From positions 185,486 to 249,485 of the forward strand of contig NZ_JALJRB010000004.1 of the NCBI RefSeq assembly GCF_022968795.1: a stretch of DNA of 64,000 nt, read 5' to 3'. This stretch comes from Desulfatitalea alkaliphila (GTDB lineage Bacteria > Desulfobacterota > Desulfobacteria > Desulfobacterales > Desulfosarcinaceae). Both the position numbers and the translations under genes were made by a program. The notes beneath the pieces are model-generated. The model searched no databases and was not told the origin of the DNA. It saw only the letters and a list, made by a program, of their open reading frames with translations. How positions within the stretch are numbered: position 1 is the stretch's first letter; every line of letters starts with the position of its first letter. Positions 55,014 to 63,594 of this stretch are shown here, piece by piece.

Positions 55014-56993
55014 ATGGATGTGGCGAGTCAACCGAACAGCAAGGTTTTGGAGCGCAGGATCGCTGAGTTGCAGCGAGAGAATGAATTGCTGCAGAACGCG
55101 TTGACACTTCGAAAACTTGCCATCGAAGCGGCTGAATTTGGTATATGGGATTACAATCCGATGACGGGGGCAACCTCTTTCTGCCCTCGGTGGAAGAGCA
55201 TGCTGGGTTTTGAAAACGATGAGAGGCCATCCACTTATGTTACCATCCGGGAATTGTTGCACCCCGAAGATGATCGGCAGGTCTCGTGCGTCATCGATGA
55301 TTTCCTGAAAAATCCTGAGGAGTTGCTATCCCTGAAATGCCGGTTCCGTTCGAAGAACGGAGATTGGCGTTGGATTCAATCCAAGGGCAAGGTATCCGCA
55401 AAGGAAGCGGACGGCAATATATCGCGTATCGTTGGCGTCTATTTCGATATTACCGAGCGTCAAATGCTGGAGATCGATTTGCGCACGACCCGGTTCAGCT
55501 TCGACAACGCCTCCATCGGGATTTATCGCATCGCATCCGATGCGAGGATTATCGAAATCAACCGTCAGGCGGCCATGAACCTCGGCTACACGATAGAAGA
55601 GATGCGCAACATGTCCCTCTTCGATATCGACCCGAACATCACCTCTGAAGAATGGAAAGCGCTTTGGCAGGCGCTGTTAAGACAGGGTGCGGACAGCTTC
55701 GAAAGGAGTCATCTGCGCAAGGACGGCACCGAGATGCCGGTGGAAATCACCTCCCAACTGCTTGAGTATGACGGCCAGCAATTTGCCATTTCTTTTGTAA
55801 TGGATATATCGGGACGAAAAGCCGCCGAAACAGAGAAGGAAAAACTGCAAAAACAACTGCTTCAATCGCAGAAAATGGAATCGATCGGCCATCTTGCCGG
55901 CGGTATCGCCCACGATTTCAACAACACCTTGTCCGTCATCGTCGGGAATTCCGAATTGGCGATGCGGAATCCGACGGTTGATAAGGTCGCCCAACGCCAT
56001 CTCGAACAGATTCTGAGTGCCGCTTTCAGGTCTTCCGAGTTGGTCAAACAATTACTTGCATTTGCCAGGAAGCAGACCATAAAGCCGATTGTGCTCGATA
56101 TCAATGACACCATTTCCGAAATGCTGAATATGCTCCATAGACTCATCGGAGAAAATATCGAATTGACATGGTTGCCCTGCAAGGAGGCCTGCAGGGTGAT
56201 GCTGGATCCTTCTCAAATCGATCAAATTCTGGCAAATTTGGTGGTAAACGCAAAGGACGCCATAGATGGTGGTGGAACGATCACCATTGAAACAGAGCGG
56301 GTGGAAGTCAAAGGGACGTATCGTGAACAACGTTTATGGCTCAAACCCGGCAACTATATCATGCTTTCGGTCAGCGACAACGGTTGTGGAATGGACAAGG
56401 AAACCCAGCAGCGCATCTTCGATCCATTTTTTTCAACGAAAGCCGTGGGGCGAGGTACCGGCCTGGGATTGGCGACTGTTTACGGCATCGTAAAGCAAAA
56501 CAATGGATTTCTCAGTGTATACAGCGAAATCAACCATGGGACAAGTTTCAAAATATATATTCCCGCCACCGAAATGCCCTTGCGAGCCATTGAATCGGGA
56601 AGCGAACTAGAGAAACCGAGTAACGGCGGCGAGACAGTATTGGTAGTAGAAGATGATGCCGGCATTCTGGAATTTGTTGAAGCCATATTAGGCGAATTCG
56701 GCTATACGGTCGTTACGGCCAAGACACCCCATCAGGCAATAAACAGGGCGCTTGCTATGGCCCCCTCGATAGACCTGGTGCTGACCGATGTGGTTATGCC
56801 CATGATGAATGGTCGCGAGTTGTCGAAACGACTTGAGGAGATCATACCCGGCATTAAATGTCTCTATATGTCGGGTTACACCGCCAACGTGATTGCCCAT
56901 CACGGCGTTTTGGACGAAGGGGTCAATTTTATCTCCAAACCCTTTGCCGGTAACGATTTGGCCCGCAAAGTGCGCCAAGCGTTGGATGCGTGA
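55014..56993 (+). CDS. PAS-PAS hybrid histidine kinase with C-terminal receiver
   Basis: 659 residues from ATG 55014 (AAGGG 7 bases upstream; ATG 55008 is too close to the site). Domain order: short coiled coil, PAS/PAC (about 40-160; WDYNPMTGATSF, FDITERQ), second PAS/PAC (about 165-280; DISGRK), HisKA with His300 in LAGGIAHDFNN, HATPase with LANLVVNAKDAID, SDNGCGMD and GRGTGLGLATVYG, then a receiver (about 540-659) with the phospho-acceptor Asp592 in LVLTDVVMP. There are no membrane spans, so it is a cytosolic sensor. No partner regulator is adjacent. Confidence 0.94.
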   Translation: MDVASQPNSKVLERRIAELQRENELLQNALTLRKLAIEAAEFGIWDYNPMTGATSFCPRWKSMLGFENDERPSTYVTIRELLHPEDDRQVSCVIDDFLKNPEELLSLKCRFRSKNGDWRWIQSKGKVSAKEADGNISRIVGVYFDITERQMLEIDLRTTRFSFDNASIGIYRIASDARIIEINRQAAMNLGYTIEEMRNMSLFDIDPNITSEEWKALWQALLRQGADSFERSHLRKDGTEMPVEITSQLLEYDGQQFAISFVMDISGRKAAETEKEKLQKQLLQSQKMESIGHLAGGIAHDFNNTLSVIVGNSELAMRNPTVDKVAQRHLEQILSAAFRSSELVKQLLAFARKQTIKPIVLDINDTISEMLNMLHRLIGENIELTWLPCKEACRVMLDPSQIDQILANLVVNAKDAIDGGGTITIETERVEVKGTYREQRLWLKPGNYIMLSVSDNGCGMDKETQQRIFDPFFSTKAVGRGTGLGLATVYGIVKQNNGFLSVYSEINHGTSFKIYIPATEMPLRAIESGSELEKPSNGGETVLVVEDDAGILEFVEAILGEFGYTVVTAKTPHQAINRALAMAPSIDLVLTDVVMPMMNGRELSKRLEEIIPGIKCLYMSGYTANVIAHHGVLDEGVNFISKPFAGNDLARKVRQALDA

Positions 56994-57170
56994 TCCATCC
57001 ACGGCCTTTGCCTTTTGTCCTTCGAACCATCTCACCTTTTGGAAAAGTGTACGCCACAACGTATCCCGTTGCCATGCCGGTCGCCATGCCGGCATTTTCG
57101 GTCCGAATGGCCCTGGCGGCATTGATCGTTGGACTTTCCACACCCTATAAAGGTCAATTTCACCCCCGTT

Positions 57171-57524
57171 TTAGAGTGCGATAAAGACATCGGGGGATAC
57201 ATTCAAAGCCTGGAGAAATTCTTTTTGCTCCAATCGCAGTGGCCTTGCCAATTCTCTACGATCCCCTAATCGGGCTACTAGTATAGTCAAAAATTTGGTG
57301 GTCATTATAAAAGATGTCGGTCTTTTGGTCGGCTTCTTTTTCCAGCCGGTTATCTGGTTGCCGTTGGTTTCGATATACTTTCGAATCCACTTTTCCATTA
57401 GCCTGCAAATCAAAAGCGCGATCAGCAGCACCAAGCCCAGTACTTCAATACGGTGCGGCCTTTTCAAGAAGATGCTGTTGACAATCACCGGGTCCTTCAG
57501 AAAACTGAAATTTTGCTGGCCACG
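57171..57524 (-). pseudogene. IS1634-family transposase C-terminal remnant
   Basis: An open minus-strand frame of about 115 residues with no start. It reads NFSFLKDPVIVNSIFLKRPH, RIEVLGLVLLIALLICRLME, then TGWKKKPTKRPTSFIMTTKF, which is the conserved C-terminal end of IS1634-type DDE transposases (helix with the final catalytic Glu region and the KPTKRPTSFM motif). A stop at 57525-57527 and loss of all upstream domains show it is a fragment. The remaining intergenic bases (56994-57170 and 57528-57766) hold no gene I can support. Confidence 0.65.
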
Positions 57525-57766
57525 TTATGGTCCCCGAAGCTCCCGGACTCGACCTTCTGTCCCAGCAGCAGCTCTCATCCGAACGGTAAATTAACCGGGG
57601 CGGCAGTAGGGGTATGGTTTTACAAGAAACTGCCGTTTCCTCGTCCGGTTGAATGTTTGGTTGGAAATAAGTGTCATGCCCCCCGAATTCCATTACCTGT
57701 TGCTTTAGTCATTGAGCACTTCCGTTTGCATTGAAAGCATTCGATCATTGAAAATGTCAATCGGTA

Positions 57767-60313
57767 TCATGCAGAGTTCCGGCTTGCATTGATATTCCCG
57801 TACAATGACCTTTGAATTATCTTTTCATAGGCTTGTATATAGTCTGCTCCATTATCGATTTTCTGGAATGCATATTGCTGGATCGTCAGTAGCGGCAGAA
57901 CGATGTTTTCCCTGATCTGTATTGAACGACTTGATATCGGCTCCTCTTCCATCAGGAATCGGCTATCGGAAACAAGAAGGGTCATCTGTTTTGACAGTTC
58001 GAATTCTTCGAATAAGATATTCCAGAAGTCTTTATATTCCTCATCCCTGCTGATATATGCAGTTAATCCGAAGAAGCATTTTGACATGGACATCATGCTG
58101 TTGAGAATCAAGGCTTTGAAAAAGGGCACCTCCCGGTACAATTGCCTCAATTCGTCCATACCGACATCATCGGCCAGTACCTTCAAGGCTGTCCCAATAC
58201 CGAAATACCCGGGGACATTCTGCCGCAGCTGGCTCCATGACCCCACAAACGAAATTGCTCGCAAATCCTTTAACGTAAGCTTATCCGCTTTTCCCCTTTT
58301 GGCCGGCCTGCTGCCGATATTTGCCATACCATAATATTTTAAAGTGCTTTTGTTCTCCAGGTATGACAGAAACCGTTTGTGGTTCTTTAGCGCGGTATAT
58401 TTTTCATGGCTCAAGTTGGCCATGCGTTCGATAATCTGCCGTGATTTTTCCGGGATATCATCTCCTGTTTCCGACAGCCCGGGAGACAGGCCGGCAGTCA
58501 ATAACTGTTCGCAGTGATGGATGAACTGGGATCGGGTGCCGTACTGGCTGGTTATGGTCTGCCCCTGAATGGTCAACTGGATCGCATGATTGGCAATGCG
58601 CCGGCCCTGGGCGGCATAAAACCGATGCGCCTTCCCGCCGCCACGGGCAGGCGGTCCCCCCCGGCCGTCAAAAAAGACGGCCTTGATACGATGCTGGTCA
58701 CAAACGGCAGACAACACCTCTTTGGTTTTGAATATGGACCAGTTGGCTTGCAGATACCCGCCATCCTTCGTTCCATCCGAAAACCCCAGCATGATGGTTT
58801 GCCTGTCTCCGCGAAACCGGATATGCGACCTGTATTCCGGGAAATCAAACAGCGTCCGCATGATGGACTCGGCGTGCTTCATGCCGTCCATTGATTCGAA
58901 CAAAGGAATGATATCGACCGGTATTTTCCCGTCTTGCCAGCCGCACCATCGCAACAGCGCAAAAACAAATAGAACTGCGAAAATATCTTCTGAATTGCTG
59001 ATGATATAGCGGTTGCAGCCGGCTTCGCCATTTTTTTTCTGGATTGATTTTATCTGTGCGACGGTTTGAATCGTATCCTTGATTATCTCTTCTTCGAACT
59101 GATCCGGATAGACGGTAAAATGCTCATGAACAAGAATCGAAACCAGGTCTTGTTCCGACAGCTCGTCCAGGCTGTTTTTGATCCGCTTTTCATTTTTGAG
59201 AATCTGCGTAATGACTTTTTCATGTTCAGTGTGATTCTGCCGGATGTCCATTGATGCAAAATGTGTTTTGAAAATTTTTATTTTATCAATAAAGTGCTCC
59301 AGGGATTCCAGGTACATCCCGCTGAAATTTTCGCACAACAATTCTTGGACCCGATTGAGCTGGCCGAGCATTTCGGTGACCGATATGGTTTTCAACGGGT
59401 CGAACATGGCTGCGTAGAGCTGCTCCTTCAAGGCTGCAATATGATCTTCCACCACCTTGAAAGTCAGTTTTTCCTGCAATCCCTTGACTTCATTATAATA
59501 GCATTTCATCAATGTCATGCGGAGTTCGTCCGCCACGAGCGCGGTTGTTTTGGAAGTGACAAAGGGGTTACCGTCCCGGTCTCCGCCCGGCCAGAATCCG
59601 AGTTGGATAATTTCGGGATTTTCAAAATCATCGGTTGGAATGTTTTCTTTGATGTAGGCATACAAATCGCCCACTGCTTCATAATAGACACTTCGCAGAA
59701 AATAGATGATGTTTCTGGCTTCATCGAGCGGGGTCGGCTTTCTCGCATTCATGAGGGATGTCAATCCCAACTGCTGCAGCAAGATTTCGATTTCATCAAT
59801 TTTGTTTTCACGAACCAGGCATCTCAGTTTTTCAATGATATCCAGAACCGAACGCGGGTAAAACTGGGTCGGATGCGCGGTAAAAACGATGCGAACGCTG
59901 AAATCGGACATTCTTTCAACGAGCGTGTCCGTGCTCTGGTATAGGCAGGCCATATCGGTGCAATCCGTGAGCGACAAATGCTTGCCGAGTTTAAGCAAGC
60001 GATCGGATGCGGTGTCTTCCACACTATCAAAGAGCACGACCTGCCGTTCAACATACTGGATGACCCGAAACATGAAATCGATTTTTTCTTCTTCTGTCTC
60101 CAACTTCGTGTGCACCCGGAAAAACGTATCCAGTATTTCCAACGGCTCTTTGCCGGATTCAAGTCCTTTTCTGCACTCATGATTGAGAAGGGGAATAAGG
60201 TTTCCGATATTTGCGATTTTTCGAAACGGCAGGCTCAGAAACAGGCTGTTATAAATATTAAATCTGTTTGTTACGGCTTTTATAAACTCTGTTTCTCTCG
60301 GAGATTGATTCAT
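57767..60313 (-). CDS. ppc: phosphoenolpyruvate carboxylase
   Basis: 848 residues. Signature blocks are FTAHPTQF (catalytic His at about 147), GFWPGGDRDGNPFVT, HASMDIRQN-type SMDIRQNHTEH, MLGFSDGTKDGGYLQANW and FFDGRGGPPARGGGKAH, which correspond to the HCO3/PEP-site loops of bacterial PEPC. It converts PEP and bicarbonate to oxaloacetate, feeding anaplerosis. The gene is visibly more AT-rich than the region to its left and lies next to an IS remnant on one side and cassette-like genes on the other, which suggests acquisition. Slightly shorter than E. coli Ppc (883). Confidence 0.93.
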   Translation of the reverse strand: MNQSPRETEFIKAVTNRFNIYNSLFLSLPFRKIANIGNLIPLLNHECRKGLESGKEPLEILDTFFRVHTKLETEEEKIDFMFRVIQYVERQVVLFDSVEDTASDRLLKLGKHLSLTDCTDMACLYQSTDTLVERMSDFSVRIVFTAHPTQFYPRSVLDIIEKLRCLVRENKIDEIEILLQQLGLTSLMNARKPTPLDEARNIIYFLRSVYYEAVGDLYAYIKENIPTDDFENPEIIQLGFWPGGDRDGNPFVTSKTTALVADELRMTLMKCYYNEVKGLQEKLTFKVVEDHIAALKEQLYAAMFDPLKTISVTEMLGQLNRVQELLCENFSGMYLESLEHFIDKIKIFKTHFASMDIRQNHTEHEKVITQILKNEKRIKNSLDELSEQDLVSILVHEHFTVYPDQFEEEIIKDTIQTVAQIKSIQKKNGEAGCNRYIISNSEDIFAVLFVFALLRWCGWQDGKIPVDIIPLFESMDGMKHAESIMRTLFDFPEYRSHIRFRGDRQTIMLGFSDGTKDGGYLQANWSIFKTKEVLSAVCDQHRIKAVFFDGRGGPPARGGGKAHRFYAAQGRRIANHAIQLTIQGQTITSQYGTRSQFIHHCEQLLTAGLSPGLSETGDDIPEKSRQIIERMANLSHEKYTALKNHKRFLSYLENKSTLKYYGMANIGSRPAKRGKADKLTLKDLRAISFVGSWSQLRQNVPGYFGIGTALKVLADDVGMDELRQLYREVPFFKALILNSMMSMSKCFFGLTAYISRDEEYKDFWNILFEEFELSKQMTLLVSDSRFLMEEEPISSRSIQIRENIVLPLLTIQQYAFQKIDNGADYIQAYEKIIQRSLYGNINASRNSA

Positions 60314-60442
60314 GGGGGCACGCCCTTTCTGTTGACTGCGTCCTGCTTACTAATAACGAAAAAGAATTTGCCCGAATACCGAACCTTAAAATCGACAATT
60401 GGGTGACAAAATGATGGCCGTGTATCTCATAATTGCGATTTG

Positions 60443-60500
60443 AGATAACGTTGCAAATCAGCCGTGCGGTTTTCGCATCGGATGAATTTGCTTGTTATGC
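60443..60500 (-). other. integron attC site
   Basis: On the minus strand the site opens with GCATAAC and ends with GTTATCT, 58 bases apart. The arms GCATAACAAGCAAAT and ATTTGCAACGTTATC pair imperfectly, with extra unpaired bases, around a TGCG/CGCA hairpin. This is the R''-L''-L'-R' layout of attC. It starts 3 bases after the stop of the Mrr-like gene, exactly where a cassette attC should sit. Confidence 0.7.
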
Positions 60501-60503
60501 TTT

Positions 60504-60902
60504 CTATATTGATTTAAACCAATCAGTATCTACTGATATTTTTTCTACCATTTCCTTCTTTACCCCGAGCCCAAGTTCCTTCAGTTTTTCAGCAAGTTGA
60601 TCACCATCAACAAGATCTATTGGTGGCGCGCCGTCTCTTGTTGCTTCTTTAATTGCGTCCCGTGTGAAGGTGCCTGTCGTAATGAACAAACCCTTATCTG
60701 CTCGACCAATCATTGCGCCGCGAAAATCTCGAATATCTGATGCCGTGACAGTTCCTTTGTATTTCTTGCATTGAAATATTACCTTCAGTCGCATGCTGGC
60801 CAACTCATCTACGCGCGCACGACGGTCCGCGAGCCTGTGCGCGACGAGGGCGACGACTACGGCGCTAACTAACGAGAGCAAGGTTGCAAAGGCTGCTGAC
60901 AT
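60504..60902 (-). CDS. truncated Mrr-type restriction endonuclease fragment
   Basis: 132 residues. From about residue 40 the protein matches the C-terminal two thirds of Mrr_cat: VIFQCKKYKGTVTASDIRDF, GRADKGLFITTGTFTRDAI, DLVDGDQLAEKLKELGLGV, with the Q-x-K part of the catalytic motif. The upstream part of the domain, with the catalytic Asp and Glu, is missing. The first about 35 residues are a hydrophobic helix and basic stretch (LLSLVSAVVVALVAHRLADR) unlike Mrr. It is probably an inactive, recombined cassette gene or a membrane-tethered DNA-binding relic. Confidence 0.65.
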   Translation of the reverse strand: MSAAFATLLSLVSAVVVALVAHRLADRRARVDELASMRLKVIFQCKKYKGTVTASDIRDFRGAMIGRADKGLFITTGTFTRDAIKEATRDGAPPIDLVDGDQLAEKLKELGLGVKKEMVEKISVDTDWFKSI

Positions 60903-60913
60903 ATTCTCTTCCC

Positions 60914-60980
60914 GGCAAACGGCGAGCCTTACCGGCGCGCGGCGGGCTATCGCGCGTCCGTTTGCAGGCGCTGGTTCTGC
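60914..60980 (-). other. attC-like palindrome between toxin gene and Mrr fragment
   Basis: A 67-base imperfect palindrome: minus strand GCAGAAC at one end and GTTTGCC at the other, with GCGCCT/AGGCTCGCC-type and CGGACGCGCG/CGCGCGCCG inner arms. Only the AAC/GTT cores fit the attC consensus. It begins 4 bases after the toxin stop and ends just before the Mrr start. Confidence 0.5.
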
Positions 60981-60984
60981 GGGC

Positions 60985-61251
60985 CTATTCGTAATGGGTC
61001 CACATGCGGATGATCTTTACAGTTTTTTCATCTTCAATAATCTGGTAAACTAACCTATGTTGAATAGTTATCCGCCGTGAATACGCGCCGGCCAAATCAC
61101 CGACAAGCTTTTCATAGGAAGGCGGGGCTTGATAAGGGTTATCGCGAAGGATCTTGATCAGCTTCTCAGCTTTGGATCTAAGTCCGGATGCCGATAACTT
61201 TTTTGCATCTTTTTGAGCCTGCTTCGCAAATACGATTCGCCAACTCACCAA
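60985..61251 (-). CDS. Txe/YoeB-type toxin
   Basis: 88 residues, normal for the family. The conserved C-terminal half is present: SRRITIQHRLVYQI and the ending MWTHYE, matching the YoeB W-x-H-Y end that holds the catalytic His for ribosome-dependent mRNA cleavage. The gene starts 7 bases inside the antitoxin gene's end, the usual antitoxin-first layout. Toxin-antitoxin pairs are common in integron arrays, where they stabilise cassettes. Confidence 0.9.
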   Translation of the reverse strand: MVSWRIVFAKQAQKDAKKLSASGLRSKAEKLIKILRDNPYQAPPSYEKLVGDLAGAYSRRITIQHRLVYQIIEDEKTVKIIRMWTHYE

Positions 61252-61487
61252 TCAATTTCCTCGGTACAATCCTCGATGGGGGTCGCTAATCCTTCCCGAA
61301 TGGACTCACGCATGCCCGGAATATTCAAAAGGAATATCGTTTCTTGAATAGAGCGCCAGTCGTCTTCCGAAATCAGAACTGCGTTGCCCCTTTTACCAGT
61401 TATAACAATAGGTTCGTGAGATTGAAAGGTTTGATCAATAAGGCGGTACAGTTTGGTTCGCGCCTCTGTTGCTGATAATGTAGGCAT
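61245..61487 (-). CDS. YefM/Phd-type antitoxin
   Basis: 80 residues with the Phd/YefM opening LSATEARTKLYRLIDQTFQS and the EPIVITGKRGNAVLISEDDW strand pair, followed by an acidic C-terminus (IEDCTEEIDW) that would wrap the toxin. It would repress its own promoter and neutralise the downstream YoeB-type toxin. An AGGTG site precedes the ATG. A palindrome, GTACGTCATAGCGTACG-like (about 61513-61530), lies just upstream and may be the operator. Confidence 0.88.
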   Translation of the reverse strand: MPTLSATEARTKLYRLIDQTFQSHEPIVITGKRGNAVLISEDDWRSIQETIFLLNIPGMRESIREGLATPIEDCTEEIDW

Positions 61488-61578
61488 GTTTCACCTCAAG
61501 TTTTTTACAACTGTACGTCATAGCGTACGCATTGTCAAGGACTCCTTTTACAGCAAACGCCGGGCATGAGGCGCGCTG

Positions 61579-62460
61579 TCAAGCGTCGCCCCGATGGCCT
61601 TGTTGTGCTCCGCTCGTTGAGGACAAGTGTTTCTTCAACCAATTACGCAGCACAGCGAAGAAGTCGTCCTTTGCATACTTCTCGATCTCTGGATCATGAC
61701 CGCATCGCGGGAACTCGTGATACCCCAAGTGGGGTATGTACCGCTTCAGGGTGTCCCTGATCATTGTTCCCGGATGGGGATCGTCGGCACCATGTAGCAT
61801 GATCGCCGGGACCTTCACAGAAGAAAATGACTGCGGGTAGATGCAGGCCTCTTGGCATCGCACCATGTCTTGCCAAGTCTCTGTATGGCCTTGCATGTCG
61901 AACGGCTCGGACTCCTGGGGTTCATTGTCAATGGCCAGCGGTTCATAGGCGTCGGTCATCCCGTGCCATTTCATCATCTGCGCACCGATGTCCAGTTGCA
62001 GGTCTGCCTTATACTCGGGGTGCTTGGAGATGTAGTCAGCAATTTTTTGTGTCCGCCTCTGGACGATGACGTTCCGCGATGCCTTGTCAAATGTCCCGCA
62101 GCCAACGAGAACGATGGCGTTGATACTGTCCGAGTGTTCTGCTGCGTAGGCCAAAGCAAGCATGGCGCCCCATGACGAACCGACAAGGGCGGGTTTCTCA
62201 CCATTGAAGCGCGAGAGGATTAGGTTGTGCAGATCCTCAATATGGATTGCAACAGTCAGCGGTCTGTCCCCGCTTGGCCGTTGCCATGGTTCGATTACCC
62301 GGAACCCCTTGGACAAGCCCTGTGCCAAAGGTACGGCGCTACCAAACGCGGCCGGCCCTCCGTGCAGTCTGATTACTAAGGGGCCGTGATCGCCGTGGAA
62401 GCGAATACGCCGGCCTTCCTTCCATCCTGGTTGCTTCATCATGTTCGATTTCTTATTCAT
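61579..62460 (-). CDS. alpha/beta hydrolase (proline iminopeptidase-like)
   Basis: 293 residues from ATG 62460. Motifs: LHGGPAAFGSAVPLAQGL (oxyanion HGGP), the nucleophile elbow LVGSSWGAMLALAYA (G-x-S-x-G), a C-terminal IMLHGADDPHPG with the acid residue, and FPRCGHDPEIE with the catalytic His. It should be a soluble serine hydrolase; the HGGP motif suggests proline iminopeptidase-like enzymes, but the substrate is not certain. It is followed within 35 bases by a short imperfect palindrome. Cassette-borne hydrolases are frequent. Confidence 0.85.
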   Translation of the reverse strand: MNKKSNMMKQPGWKEGRRIRFHGDHGPLVIRLHGGPAAFGSAVPLAQGLSKGFRVIEPWQRPSGDRPLTVAIHIEDLHNLILSRFNGEKPALVGSSWGAMLALAYAAEHSDSINAIVLVGCGTFDKASRNVIVQRRTQKIADYISKHPEYKADLQLDIGAQMMKWHGMTDAYEPLAIDNEPQESEPFDMQGHTETWQDMVRCQEACIYPQSFSSVKVPAIMLHGADDPHPGTMIRDTLKRYIPHLGYHEFPRCGHDPEIEKYAKDDFFAVLRNWLKKHLSSTSGAQQGHRGDA

Positions 62461-62463
62461 CTG

Positions 62464-62534
62464 GCACAACGCCGCGTACAGAGGCGCGAGCTTGCGAGCG
62501 TCCTGCCGCCGCTTGCGGCGGCGAACTGGTAGGC
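62464..62534 (-). other. attC-like palindrome before the hydrolase gene
   Basis: A 71-base imperfect palindrome. On the plus strand it runs from GCACAAC to GGTAGGC, each one mismatch from the attC boxes, with outer CGCCGC/GCGGCG arms and an inner GCCGCCGC/GCGGCGGC hairpin. It fills the whole gap between the stop of the frameshifted membrane-protein gene and the hydrolase start. Confidence 0.5.
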
Positions 62535-62538
62535 CATT

Positions 62539-63046
62539 TTAAATTTTTGGTACGAAACCAAGCGATGCAAGTTTGACCCCACCTATGAATGCAACCACCG
62601 AAATTACAATTAGCGTGACCGCCGCATACCCCCAAGGTGTACCGGCTGAATCGCCAGGACTCTTAGATTTTAGCTGGTTTAGATGTATAATTTGTAACTT
62701 CTCAATAAGTTTTGGTAGCAAAGCCTGTGAATAAATGTAACCTATCGTTATTATTGTTGCTGCATTTTGTAAATCCGTTCTCTACCAGAAATTTTTGAGA
62801 AGTTACTTTGATTTGCGTTATGTAGGCGAGAACTTTAGCAAAAACGGCCAGAGCGATGCCGCAACACATCACAAACATAGCAGATACAAACCAAGTAAAA
62901 CCTTGCTGATCCTTCTGATTTCCTATGAATGTCAGTACGGCTATGACTCCACCACCATTTATCAAAAGCGCGCCTTTCAACGCAGATGCGCCTACGGCAA
63001 TTACGGACCGGAACTGCTCTATCTTTGCCTCTTCTTTAAATTCCAT
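62539..63046 (-). pseudogene. small membrane protein with two frameshifts
   Basis: Starts at ATG 63046 (MEFKEEAKIEQFRSVIAVGA). Two hydrophobic spans follow (ALLINGGGVIAVLTFIGN; FVSAMFVMCCGIALAVFAKV). Near 62815 the frame jumps to SNFSKISGRE, then near 62785 to DLQNAATIITIGYIYSQALL, ending with a third span (GYAAVTLIVISVVAFIGG) and FVPKI. Without frameshifts it would be about 165 residues, a size and topology I associate with unnamed cassette proteins. Two shifts within about 40 bases mean a decayed gene or assembly error. Confidence 0.6.
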
Positions 63047-63071
63047 GTGAAAGCCTTTAAGCGATCGACAA

Positions 63072-63133
63072 ATTTAACGAAAAGCTGTGGGGCGGCATGG
63101 TCCTCGCCGTCCCACACCAGCGACAGGTTAGGC
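63072..63133 (-). other. integron attC site
   Basis: On the minus strand it runs from GCCTAAC (full match to RYYYAAC) to GTTAAAT (full match to GTTRRRY), 62 bases in all. The inner arms GCTGGTGTGGGACGG and CCGCCCCACAGC pair with extra unpaired bases, as expected for the folded attC strand. It begins 18 bases after the stop of the lipoprotein gene. Confidence 0.75.
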
Positions 63134-63150
63134 CACCAAGTTGAGAAAAG

Positions 63151-63516
63151 CTACCGAGTGGTGCATTTAATGCGACCAAAGGATTCTCGACATTCAGTAC
63201 GAACTGGTTTCTCACTATCGCTCATTTTTTTAAGTGCCAAGTAAAGCTCCTGCAACTCAACCTTCGCATCTATTTCAGTTATTTCTCCGCTTTGTACTTT
63301 ATAACTTAATTGATCAGCTTTTAGAAGATAGAGTTTTACTTTCTGGTTCCTTTTTGAAGGCCGCCAGTCAGAAGTAACTTTTGCTTTAAGACAGGCCACC
63401 ATTTCAGGAAACGAAGACGTTTGTTGTTCACATTGCGCTTGATATGAACCAATTGTTGCGCATCCAGCACATAGAAAGCAGAATACTAAAATAAAAGCAT
63501 ATCTTAACAAAGTCAT
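63151..63516 (-). CDS. small lipoprotein of unknown function
   Basis: 121 residues. The signal (MTLLRYAFILVFCFLCAGCA) ends in an LCAGC-type lipobox. The mature part is helical and charged (KLYLLKADQLSYKVQSGEIT, DAKVELQELYLALKKM), with two more cysteine pairs near the C-terminus. I do not recognise a family. It is followed by the best attC-type site in the window, so it is most likely a complete integron cassette gene. Confidence 0.75.
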   Translation of the reverse strand: MTLLRYAFILVFCFLCAGCATIGSYQAQCEQQTSSFPEMVACLKAKVTSDWRPSKRNQKVKLYLLKADQLSYKVQSGEITEIDAKVELQELYLALKKMSDSEKPVRTECRESFGRIKCTTR

Positions 63517-63540
63517 TTCCGCAAATCCTTGTCGAGATTA

Positions 63541-63576
63541 TATCAACGCGACAGGCATTATTCCTGCGAGTTGGAT
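63541..63576 (-). other. short attC-like palindrome
   Basis: On the minus strand ATCCAAC is followed by the CGCAGG/CCTGTCGCG arms and GTTGATA, only 36 bases in total. The first box is a full consensus match, but the site is shorter than known attC sites. It lies between two cassette-like genes and could be a deletion derivative. Confidence 0.35.
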
Positions 63577-63594
63577 ATGAAAGCTCATATAAAA

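Noticed and set aside
61552..61584. attC site between hydrolase and antitoxin genes
   Set aside because: Only 33 bases long, overlaps the hydrolase stop and each box has mismatches; better seen as a short hairpin.
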